Shown here one piece after another: positions 18,009 through 29,146 of a stretch of 64,000 nt of DNA. The notes under the pieces are model-generated. The model was given only the letters and a program-made list of their open reading frames with translations. It was not told the origin of the DNA and did not search any database. Both the position numbers and the translations under genes were made by a program. The DNA is from Rhodoplanes tepidamans (GTDB lineage: Bacteria; Pseudomonadota; Alphaproteobacteria; Rhizobiales; Xanthobacteraceae): assembly GCF_030813915.1 (NCBI RefSeq), contig NZ_JAUSUJ010000003.1, positions 248,001-312,000 on the forward strand, written 5' to 3'. Position 1 is the first letter of the stretch. The number at the start of each line of letters is the position of its first letter.

Positions 18009-21000
18009 GCCGCGCCGCTCGGCAGCGCGCGGCGGCGGGCGCCGCGCCGCATCGCCGCCTCCACCATCGCGGTCTCGGCCGCGGCGCTCTTCTCCTCGCC
18101 GGCGAACAGGCGGGCCTGCGCCGCGACGGTCGGGTTGCGGAAGACCGTCAGCACCGGGACGGGCCGCCCGAACCGGCGCGCCAGCCGGTCGCCGAGCCGG
18201 ATGGCGAGCAGCGATGTGCCGCCGGCCTCGAAGAAGTTGAGATCGACGCCGGCCGGCGGCCGCGACAGCACCTCGGCCCAGACCTCCGCCACGGCCCGCT
18301 CGGTCTCGCTCGCCGCCGGTGCCGCCGCGCGAGCCGCGCCCTCGTCCCGCCGGACCGCCTCGGCGAGCAGCGCCGCCCGGTCGATCTTGCCGTTGCGGGT
18401 GAGCGGCAGCGCCGCGATGCGATGCACGGTGGTCGGGATCAGGGCGGCCGGCAGCCGCTCGCGCAGGGCGACGCGGACGGCCTCGCCGTCGACCGGCCCG
18501 ACACCGGCCGCGTCGACCTCGGCCGCGTCGCCGCCGTCGACGACGAACGCCACCAGCCGGTCGCCCTCGGCGGAGCGGATCACCAGCGCGGCGGCCTGGC
18601 GGATGCGCTCGTCGTGGCACAGCGCGCTCTCGATCTCGCCGAGTTCGACCCGCAGGCCGTTGACCTTGACCTGATCGTCCTCGCGGCCGAGGAAGCGGAT
18701 CGACCCGTCGGGCAGCCGGCAGCCGAGATCGCCGGTGCGGTAGAGCCGCTCGCCGGTCTCCGGATGGATCAGGAAGCTCGCCGCCGTGCGGGCCGCGTCC
18801 TCCCAGTAGCCGCGCGCCAGCCCCGCCCCGCCGATGTAGAGATCGCCCGGCACCCAGTCCGGCCGCGGCGCGAGCTGCCCGTCGAGCACGTGGACGCTCT
18901 GGTTGGCGAGCGGGCACCCGTAGGGAACGCTCGGCCAGTCGGGCGGCACCGCGTCGATCGGCTGCGCGATCGACCAGATCGCCGCCTCGGTGGCACCGCC
19001 CAGGCAGACGAAGCGGCGCGTGCCCGGCAGCGCCGCGATCTCCCGCGCCAGCGGCAGCGGCAGCCAGTCGCCGCTCAGCAGCACGACGCGCAGGCGCTCC
19101 AGCACGGCGAGCGCGTCGTGATCGCGCAGGTGGTCGACGAGCAGGCGCATCAGCGCCGGCACGCTGTTCCACACCGTCACGCGGTGCGCCCCGATCAGCC
19201 GCGCCCAGGCGGCCGGATCGGTCGTCTCGTCGGGCGCCGGCAGCACCAGCGCACCGCCGGCCGCCAGCACGCCGAAGATGTCGAAGACCGAGAGGTCGAA
19301 GGTCAGCGCCGACACGGCGAGCACCCGGTCGTCGGCCCCGATGCGGTACCGCGCGGCGACGTCGAGCACGGTGTTGAGCGCCGCGCGGTGCTCGATCATC
19401 ACGCCCTTCGGCTCGCCCGTGGAGCCGGACGTGAAGATCACGTAGGCGAGATCCTCCGGCGCCGCCGGCGCGGCGACCGCGGCGACTTCGGCACCGTCGA
19501 GCAGGGCGTCGTCGAGCAGGGCGTCGTCGACCGCGAGCGCCCCGACGCCGGCCGCCCAAGGCAGCGCGTCGCCGGGCGCGGCGAGGACCACGGCGGCGCG
19601 CGTCGTCGCCATCAGGCCGCGCAGCCGCAGCGGCGGGGCCGCCGGATCGAGCGGCACATAGGCGGCCCCCGCCTTGAGCACCGCCAGCACGGCGACGATC
19701 CGCCGCCAGCCCGACGGCAGACAGACGGCGACCAGCCGGCCGGGCCCGAGCGGCACCGCGTCGAGGAGCGCCTGCGCCAGCCGGTCGCTCGCCCGGTCGA
19801 GCGCCGCGTAGGTCAGGGTGCGGTCGGGCGCGACCACGGCGACGGCCTCCGGCCGCAGCCGCGCCTGCTCGACGAACGGCGCGTGCAGCAGGCCCGCGGC
19901 CACCGGCCGGCCGGTGCGATTGGCGGCGGCCGCGCGGGCGGCCTGGGCCGGCGGCCGCAGCGCCGGCACCGGCGTGGTCCAGGCCTCCGGCGTCGCCACC
20001 AGGCGCCGCAACAGGCCGGTGTGGGCGGCGAACAGGTCGCCGATCAGCCCGTCGGGAAACAGCGCGTCGACCGAATCCCAGATCAGGCGGACTCCGCCCC
20101 GATATTCGACGACCTGATAGTCGATCCAGGTCTGCGGCGTCTGGGTGGCGCCGTGGCGCAGCCGCCCGAACCGCTCGAACGCCTCGAGATAGCCGCCGAT
20201 CCCGACCCCGCTGGTGAACACCACCGGCATGGTGGCACGCCGCGGGGCGCGCTGACGCTCGGCCGAGCGGGCCATCACCTCGACGCCGCTCACCAGCCGG
20301 TGGTCGAGGTCGCACCAGAGCTGCGACTGGATGTGCCGGGCCGCCGCCGAAAACCCCTCGCAGGGGCGCAGATCCGCCTCGACCAGCACCAGCGAGGTGA
20401 AGTCGCCGAGCGTCTCCTCGAACCCCGGGCCGGCGAGGTCGCGGTTGAACAGCGTCAGGTTGATGGTGAAGTGCCGGCTGCGGCTCCACTGCGCCAGCGC
20501 CTGGGCATAGACGGCGAGCAGCAGGCTCGACGGCGTCAGCCCCTCCTGGGCGGCGCGATGCTTGAGGACCAGCCAGTCGCCGGGCGCGATCGTCGCCTGC
20601 CGTCGGACGAAGCGCGAGACGTCGATCTCGGCGGGATCGCGCGCCAGCGGCAGATCCGGGCACGGCGGCAGGGTGGACCGACGCGCATCCCAGTAGGCCC
20701 GGGCGCGGGTGCCGGCGAGCTCGGCCCGCAGGGTCGCGATCCGCCGGACATAGTCGGCGAAGCGCGCGGTCGGCGCGGCGCGGCCGAGGCGGCCGGGCTC
20801 GTCGTACTCGGCCCGCCACTCGGTCATCCAGCGCTCGAGCGAGGCGAGGTCGATGATCAGCACGTCGAAGCCGACATGCAGCACGGTGCGCTCGCCGGGC
20901 AGCAGCGAGGCGCGGATGTCGAACAGCGGCCAGCGCTCGGCCGGGAGCACGGCCGCCTCCATGGCCTGCCGCGTGTCGAGCAGGCGCTGCTCGGCGTCGG

Positions 21001-21658
21001 CCTCGGCGAGACCGCGCCAGTCGCCGCGGGCGATGCGATAGCGGGGCACCGACGCGAGGACACGCTGGGTCCCGTCGGAGCCGACCACGGCCCGCAGCAT
21101 CGGGTGCCGCGCGATCGTCGCGTCGAGGGCCCGCTCCAGCCGGTCGAGGTCGAGGAGGCCGGCCTCGATCTCGGCATAGCCGTGCGCCGCCACCCGGCCG
21201 AGCTCGAACAGGTCGCTGCGCCCGAGCCAGTAGGCGCGCTGCACGTCGGTCAGCGGGAACGGGGCGTGCGGATCGTCGACGGACGACGACGCCGCGTCGT
21301 CCGCGGCCGGAACCGCGTCGGCGGCCGGTGGAGCCACGGCGTTCGGGGTGTCGCCCGCAAGCGACCCGCTCGCCCGCCGGGCCGCGATGATCTTCACCCA
21401 GGCCGTGACGGTCGGCTCTCGCATCAGCTCGGCGAACGTCACCGTCACGCCCTGGCGGGCGCAGGCGGTGGCGAGCCGCATCACGGTGATCGAGTCGACG
21501 CCGAGCTCGAGCATCGGGACGTCCGGCTCGATCTCGCACGGGTCGACGCCTGTCGCCCGGGCGAGCCAGCCGCACAGGCCGTCGATGCTGTCGAGGTCGG
21601 GAGCGGTGCCGGGGAGCGCCGCGCCACCGTCCGGCGCGTGCTCGTCACGGATGTCCAT
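18005..21658 (-). CDS. NRPS1: aryl carrier-cyclization-adenylation(Cys)-PCP
   Basis: 1,217 residues. Order: aryl carrier domain (about 20-95, phosphopantetheine Ser56 in LGVDSI), cyclization domain (about 133-560; heterocyclization motif Asp265-Asp270-Ser273 in DVLIIDLAS, plus LGDFTS, PVVFTSG and QTPQTWID), adenylation domain (about 590-1085; FTSGSTGEPKG, RTGDLG, NGKIDRAAL) and PCP (Ser1149 in GGTSLL). The A-domain pocket reads D-L-F-N-L-S-L-I-W plus the invariant Lys, which matches cysteine activators such as PchE. It should receive DHB from EntE, condense it with cysteine and close a 2-(2,3-dihydroxyphenyl)thiazoline. There is no epimerase, methyltransferase or thioesterase. The start overlaps the MFS gene by 14 bases. 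Layout equals the first half of HMWP2 or PchE without its modifying domain. Confidence 0.95.
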   Translation of the reverse strand: MDIRDEHAPDGGAALPGTAPDLDSIDGLCGWLARATGVDPCEIEPDVPMLELGVDSITVMRLATACARQGVTVTFAELMREPTVTAWVKIIAARRASGSLAGDTPNAVAPPAADAVPAADDAASSSVDDPHAPFPLTDVQRAYWLGRSDLFELGRVAAHGYAEIEAGLLDLDRLERALDATIARHPMLRAVVGSDGTQRVLASVPRYRIARGDWRGLAEADAEQRLLDTRQAMEAAVLPAERWPLFDIRASLLPGERTVLHVGFDVLIIDLASLERWMTEWRAEYDEPGRLGRAAPTARFADYVRRIATLRAELAGTRARAYWDARRSTLPPCPDLPLARDPAEIDVSRFVRRQATIAPGDWLVLKHRAAQEGLTPSSLLLAVYAQALAQWSRSRHFTINLTLFNRDLAGPGFEETLGDFTSLVLVEADLRPCEGFSAAARHIQSQLWCDLDHRLVSGVEVMARSAERQRAPRRATMPVVFTSGVGIGGYLEAFERFGRLRHGATQTPQTWIDYQVVEYRGGVRLIWDSVDALFPDGLIGDLFAAHTGLLRRLVATPEAWTTPVPALRPPAQAARAAAANRTGRPVAAGLLHAPFVEQARLRPEAVAVVAPDRTLTYAALDRASDRLAQALLDAVPLGPGRLVAVCLPSGWRRIVAVLAVLKAGAAYVPLDPAAPPLRLRGLMATTRAAVVLAAPGDALPWAAGVGALAVDDALLDDALLDGAEVAAVAAPAAPEDLAYVIFTSGSTGEPKGVMIEHRAALNTVLDVAARYRIGADDRVLAVSALTFDLSVFDIFGVLAAGGALVLPAPDETTDPAAWARLIGAHRVTVWNSVPALMRLLVDHLRDHDALAVLERLRVVLLSGDWLPLPLAREIAALPGTRRFVCLGGATEAAIWSIAQPIDAVPPDWPSVPYGCPLANQSVHVLDGQLAPRPDWVPGDLYIGGAGLARGYWEDAARTAASFLIHPETGERLYRTGDLGCRLPDGSIRFLGREDDQVKVNGLRVELGEIESALCHDERIRQAAALVIRSAEGDRLVAFVVDGGDAAEVDAAGVGPVDGEAVRVALRERLPAALIPTTVHRIAALPLTRNGKIDRAALLAEAVRRDEGAARAAAPAASETERAVAEVWAEVLSRPPAGVDLNFFEAGGTSLLAIRLGDRLARRFGRPVPVLTVFRNPTVAAQARLFAGEEKSAAAETAMVEAAMRRGARRRALPSGAA

Positions 21659-22925
21659 CGGCGTCTCCCCCGCGGGCCGGACGAATCCGCAGCGCGCCGG
21701 CCCACACGACGAGGGCCACGGCCAGCACGGCGACGATCAGCCAGAACGGCAGTGCCGCATCGATCTCGTACAGCCGGGTCGTCACCACCGGGGCGACGAT
21801 CATGCCGGCCCCCTGCACGGCGGAGGCCAGCCCGGCGACCGAGCCCTGCAGGGTCTCGGACACGGCCAGCGAGGCGCCCGCCATGTAGCCGGGCAGGATC
21901 AGCCCGGCGCCGAGCCCGATCAGCACGAAGGCGGCGTAGCAGCCCCACGGCGAGGCGCCGGCGAGCAGCAGCGCCACGACGCCGGCGACGAGCACCGGGA
22001 GGCCGACCGCCACCAGACGGACGGCCGGCCACCGCAGCCGCATCTGCAGCGCCTGCACGACCAGGAGGGCGAGCCCCGTCAGGGTGAGGGCGACGGCCAG
22101 CGTCCGGGCGGTGGCGAGCGCGGTCAGGCCGAGCCGGTCCTGGAGGAAGAATCCGGCATTGATCTGCAGCGTGACGATCGCGGTCATCACCGCGAGGCCG
22201 ACCAGCAGCCACGGCCACAGCCCGGCGCGCCACGGCGGCAGCCGCTCCGGCACGGCCGCCGGCCGCGGCGCGGTCCGCCGCAGCAGAGCCGTCACCAGCA
22301 CGAGGCTCGCCAGCGGCAGCAGCGTGGCGGCGTAGAGCGGCCACATCAGGCCGCCGAGCAGCAGCAGGCCGCCGAGCGCCGGGCCGAGCACCATCGCCAT
22401 GCCGTTGGCGGCGCCGATCAGGGCCATGCCGCCGCTGCGTCCGGCCGCGTCGGTCACGTCCGCCATGTAGGCCTGGGCGGCGGTCGGCACCGCCGGGACG
22501 AAGGCGCCGACCAGGGCGCGCCCGGCCACCAGGGCGGCGAACAGCGCGGTGCCGGCGAGGACGCCGGACAGCCCCGCGAGCGCGCTCGCCGTGAACACGG
22601 CGTAGCTCGCGGCGAGCCCGGCGAAGCCGGCCAGGATCACCGGACGGCGGCCGACCCGGTCGCTCCAGCGGCCCCAGCCGGTGCTCGCCAGCGCCACCGC
22701 GACGGCGCCGATCGACACCATCCAGCCGCCCTGGCTCTCGCTCAGCCCGAGCTCGCGCACCAGCGGCGAGACGATCGGCAGGATCACGGTCATGCCGAGA
22801 TAGCAGGCGAAGACGCCGAGGAAGACGACCGGCTTGGCCTGTCGCGCGGCATCCGCGTCGTGCGGCACGGCCGCGGCCTCGACCGCCGCCGCATCGGACG
22901 CCGGAAGCGACGTCGCGTCAGTCAT
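21645..22925 (-). CDS. MFS transporter, probable siderophore exporter
   Basis: 426 residues with about twelve hydrophobic helices. The major facilitator loop 2-3 signature is visible as GWGRWSDRVGRRP. The long N-terminal tail before the first helix is acidic and alanine-rich. MFS proteins of this sort (EntS, YbtX and relatives) occur in many siderophore loci, usually exporting the free siderophore across the inner membrane. The ATG overlaps the ketosynthase gene stop by eight bases, and the 3' end overlaps the NRPS1 start, so it is embedded in the biosynthetic operon. Direction of transport and substrate are inferred from context only. Confidence 0.87.
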   Translation of the reverse strand: MTDATSLPASDAAAVEAAAVPHDADAARQAKPVVFLGVFACYLGMTVILPIVSPLVRELGLSESQGGWMVSIGAVAVALASTGWGRWSDRVGRRPVILAGFAGLAASYAVFTASALAGLSGVLAGTALFAALVAGRALVGAFVPAVPTAAQAYMADVTDAAGRSGGMALIGAANGMAMVLGPALGGLLLLGGLMWPLYAATLLPLASLVLVTALLRRTAPRPAAVPERLPPWRAGLWPWLLVGLAVMTAIVTLQINAGFFLQDRLGLTALATARTLAVALTLTGLALLVVQALQMRLRWPAVRLVAVGLPVLVAGVVALLLAGASPWGCYAAFVLIGLGAGLILPGYMAGASLAVSETLQGSVAGLASAVQGAGMIVAPVVTTRLYEIDAALPFWLIVAVLAVALVVWAGALRIRPARGGDADGHP

Positions 22926-24252
22926 GGGACCACTCCTGCAGGATCACGTGGGCGTTGGTGCCGCCATAGCCGGTCGAATGGACGCCGGCGCAGCGCGGTC
23001 CGCCGTTCGCCCGCCACGGCTCCGCCGCGACCGGGGCGCGAAACGGCGAGCCGTCGAGGCCGAGCTGCGGATGCGGGCGGCGGAAGCCGGCGAGCGGCGG
23101 GATCTCCGCCGCCTTCAGGGCCAGAACGGTGCGGATGAGGCCGACGACGCCGCCGGCGGCGCCGAGATGGCCGATGTTCGCCTTGACGGCGCCGAGCGCG
23201 CAGCCGCCCGGCGCACAGCGGCCGGTATCGCCGAAGGCCGCCCGCAGCGCCGTCATCTCGATCAGGTCGCCGAGCGGCGCCGCGGTGCCGTGGGTCTCGA
23301 CGAAGCCGATGTGCTCGGGCGCCACCTCGGCGATGCCCATCGCCTCGCGCATCACCTCGGCCTGGCCGGCGGCGCTCGCCGCCGTGTAGCCGGGCCGGCC
23401 GGCGCCGTCGTTGTTGACGGCGGAGCCGCGCAGGACCGCGTGGACGCGGTCGCCGGCGGCGCGCGCGTCGGCGAGCCGGCGCAGCACCACGACGCCGAGC
23501 CCGTGGCCGCCGACCGTGCCGGAGGCCTCGGCGTCGAACGGCCGGCAAGCGCCGTCGTGCGACAGATTGATGCCGTCCTGGGCGAACCAGCCGACGCATT
23601 GCGGATCCAGCACCGCGACCCCACCGGCGACCGCCATGTCGCATTCGCCGGCGAGGAGGTGCTGTACGGCGAGATGCACCGCGACCAGCGACGACGAGCA
23701 GGCGCTCTGCACCGTCATGCTGGGGCCGCGCAGATCGAACGCGAACGACACCCGGGTCGCCAGATAGTCCTTCTCGGTGGCGACCAGCCGCCGCACCACG
23801 GCGGCGAGATCGCGCCCGCCGGGATCGAGCGCGAGCCCGCCATGCGTCCCGTAGCGGGCGCAGGCGAACACGCCGGTGCGCGGTCGCGCCCGCTCCGCCC
23901 CGTAACCGGCGTCGTCGAGCGCCGCCCGCACCCCGTCGAGGAACAGCACGTGCTGGGGATCGACGAGGTCGCGCTCCTCCGGCGCGATGCCGAGCGCCGC
24001 GAGATCGAGAGTCACGAGATCGTCCGCCGGCGCGGTCGGCATCGGGGCGGCGAACGGCAGGTAGTCGGGATCGTCGGCGACCGCGGCCGGCACGCCGGCG
24101 GCGATCAGCTCGCTCCGCTCCAGGCGGCGGATCGCCGTGCCGCCGCTGCGCACCAGGCGATCGAAGCCGGCGAGATCGGCCGCCCCGCCGCTGCGCACCG
24201 CCATGCCGACCACCGCGACGGCGTGCGGCGGCGCCGGGTCGCGCGCCGTCAT
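22918..24252 (-). CDS. Stand-alone ketosynthase (KS) domain protein
   Basis: 444 residues comprising a single PKS-type ketosynthase with no acyltransferase, reductase or carrier. All three catalytic residues are present: Cys185 in VQSACSSSL, His321 in VETHGTAAPLGD and His362 in KANIGHLGAAGG. The His321 loop reads HGTAAPLGD where HGTGTPLGD is usual. Two readings fit: a discrete KS working in trans with a carrier and AT from another protein, or a condensing/transacylating enzyme acting in chain release or starter transfer. ATG overlaps the stop of the CCR gene by four bases, suggesting that the two products function in the same step or at the same level. The region before residue 60 is poorly conserved for a KS. 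Confidence 0.9.
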   Translation of the reverse strand: MTARDPAPPHAVAVVGMAVRSGGAADLAGFDRLVRSGGTAIRRLERSELIAAGVPAAVADDPDYLPFAAPMPTAPADDLVTLDLAALGIAPEERDLVDPQHVLFLDGVRAALDDAGYGAERARPRTGVFACARYGTHGGLALDPGGRDLAAVVRRLVATEKDYLATRVSFAFDLRGPSMTVQSACSSSLVAVHLAVQHLLAGECDMAVAGGVAVLDPQCVGWFAQDGINLSHDGACRPFDAEASGTVGGHGLGVVVLRRLADARAAGDRVHAVLRGSAVNNDGAGRPGYTAASAAGQAEVMREAMGIAEVAPEHIGFVETHGTAAPLGDLIEMTALRAAFGDTGRCAPGGCALGAVKANIGHLGAAGGVVGLIRTVLALKAAEIPPLAGFRRPHPQLGLDGSPFRAPVAAEPWRANGGPRCAGVHSTGYGGTNAHVILQEWSHD

Positions 24253-25655
24253 TGCGGCCTCACCGCAGCCAGGAACGCTTCGGTTCCGAAGCGCTCGCGC
24301 GCCGCCGGATCGGTGACGCCGCGCCCCTCCTCGCGGGCGAGGCACAGCAGCGCGCACTTGCCGACATGGCGGTTGGACTGGAGCAGGTCGATCATCGCCG
24401 GCCCCTCCGCCATCGGGGCGCAGCGCGTCAGCACCGGCTGCACCAGCCCCTTGCAGACCAGCCGGTTGGCGAGCCACGCCTCGTGATAGTTGGCGCCGTG
24501 GCTGCCGATGATCGACTTCACGTGCATCCACAGGCGGCGATTGTCGAAGCGGTGCTCGTATCCACTGCTGGAGCCGCAGGTGACGACCCGGCCGCCGTGG
24601 CGGAGCAGCGTGACGCTGGCGTAGAACGTCTCGGCGCCCGGATGCTCGAACACCACGTCCGGATCCTCGTCGTCGAGCAGGCGGCGCATGATGCGACGCA
24701 GCTTGACAATGCCGCGCTCGTCCGGCGCGCCGTCCGCGGTCCACAGCGACAGGCCCTCGCGGCGGCGGTCGATCACCGCCTCGACCCCGATGCGTCTCAC
24801 CGCCGCGGCGCGCTCGTCGCTCGACACCACGGCGAGTGGCCGCGCGCCGGCCAGCAGCGCGTACTGGCAGGCCAGCATGCCCAGGCCGCCGCCGGCGCCC
24901 CAGATCAGCATGTTCTCGCCGACCCGCAGCTTCGCCCCGTGCTCGCTCACCAGCATCCGGTAGACGGTGCAGTTGACCAGCGGCAGGGTCGCCGCCTCCT
25001 CCCAGGTGAGATGCGCCGGCTTGGGCAGGATCTGGGTGGCCCGCACCAGCGCGAACTCGGCATAGGCGCCGAAATTGGTCTCGAACCCCCACGCCCGGCT
25101 GGTCGGCGCCAGCATGGAGTCCTCGTGGCATTCGCTCACCTGCTCGTCGGCCACCAGGGGATGGATGCAGACATGGTCGCCGGGCCGGCAGTTCTCGACG
25201 CCCGGGCCGAGCCGCAGCACGATGCCGGCGGCGTCGCTGCCGATGATCATGTAGGGCGCGAGATGAGCCCGGTTCTTCGGACGGTACGACGAGAACTGCT
25301 TGAGGTAGCGGAACGGCGAGGCCGGCTGGAAGGTCGCCGACCAGACGCTGTTGTAGTTCAGCCCGGCCGCCATCACGGCGATCAGCACCTCGCCGGGTCC
25401 GGGCTCCGGCGTCCGCACCCGGACATGATGGAGGAACATCGAGGCGCGCCGGTCCGGCGGCGGCACCGCGGCGACGCGCTCCTCGTCCTCGGCCAGCACG
25501 GCGAGCGCCGACATCTCCTCCGGCAGCGCGATCGCGGCGTAGTCGCGCACGGTCAGCCCCGGCATCTCGAGGAGATCGGCGATGCCGGCGCGGCCGAAAC
25601 AGGCCAGGCCGGCCAGCGCCTCCGGCGACATCGGCGATTTCGACAACAGGGACAT
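24249..25655 (-). CDS. Crotonyl-CoA carboxylase/reductase homologue (alkylmalonyl-CoA supply)
   Basis: 468 residues from the ATG at 25655, which has GGCGGAG six bases upstream; an ATG at 25670 and a TTG at 25724 overlapping the NRPS2 stop are alternatives. The protein follows the CCR family along its full length: LNYNSVW, IIGSDAAGIV, WGFETNFGAYAEF, LTWEEAATLPLVNCTVYRML, NADPH-binding IWGAGGGLGMLA, VFEHPGAETF and LCLAREEGRGVTDP. Residues reported to hold CO2 in carboxylating members (Asn in NYN, Phe-Glu in WGFET, His in GSH) are all present. The residue after that His (position 387) is Gly rather than the usual Phe, a change linked to larger acyl substrates. CCRs turn 2-enoyl-CoA plus CO2 and NADPH into alkylmalonyl-CoA, a PKS extender. 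The substrate is inferred. Confidence 0.87.
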   Translation of the reverse strand: MSLLSKSPMSPEALAGLACFGRAGIADLLEMPGLTVRDYAAIALPEEMSALAVLAEDEERVAAVPPPDRRASMFLHHVRVRTPEPGPGEVLIAVMAAGLNYNSVWSATFQPASPFRYLKQFSSYRPKNRAHLAPYMIIGSDAAGIVLRLGPGVENCRPGDHVCIHPLVADEQVSECHEDSMLAPTSRAWGFETNFGAYAEFALVRATQILPKPAHLTWEEAATLPLVNCTVYRMLVSEHGAKLRVGENMLIWGAGGGLGMLACQYALLAGARPLAVVSSDERAAAVRRIGVEAVIDRRREGLSLWTADGAPDERGIVKLRRIMRRLLDDEDPDVVFEHPGAETFYASVTLLRHGGRVVTCGSSSGYEHRFDNRRLWMHVKSIIGSHGANYHEAWLANRLVCKGLVQPVLTRCAPMAEGPAMIDLLQSNRHVGKCALLCLAREEGRGVTDPAARERFGTEAFLAAVRPQ

Positions 25656-25720
25656 GGTCGGCTCCGCCATCTGGGTCTGGTTTCCGGTCCTGCCGGTCGG
25701 CGACCGGCTCGCCGCTTCGG

Positions 25721-29136
<3,416 letters not shown>

Positions 29137-29146
<10 letters not shown>

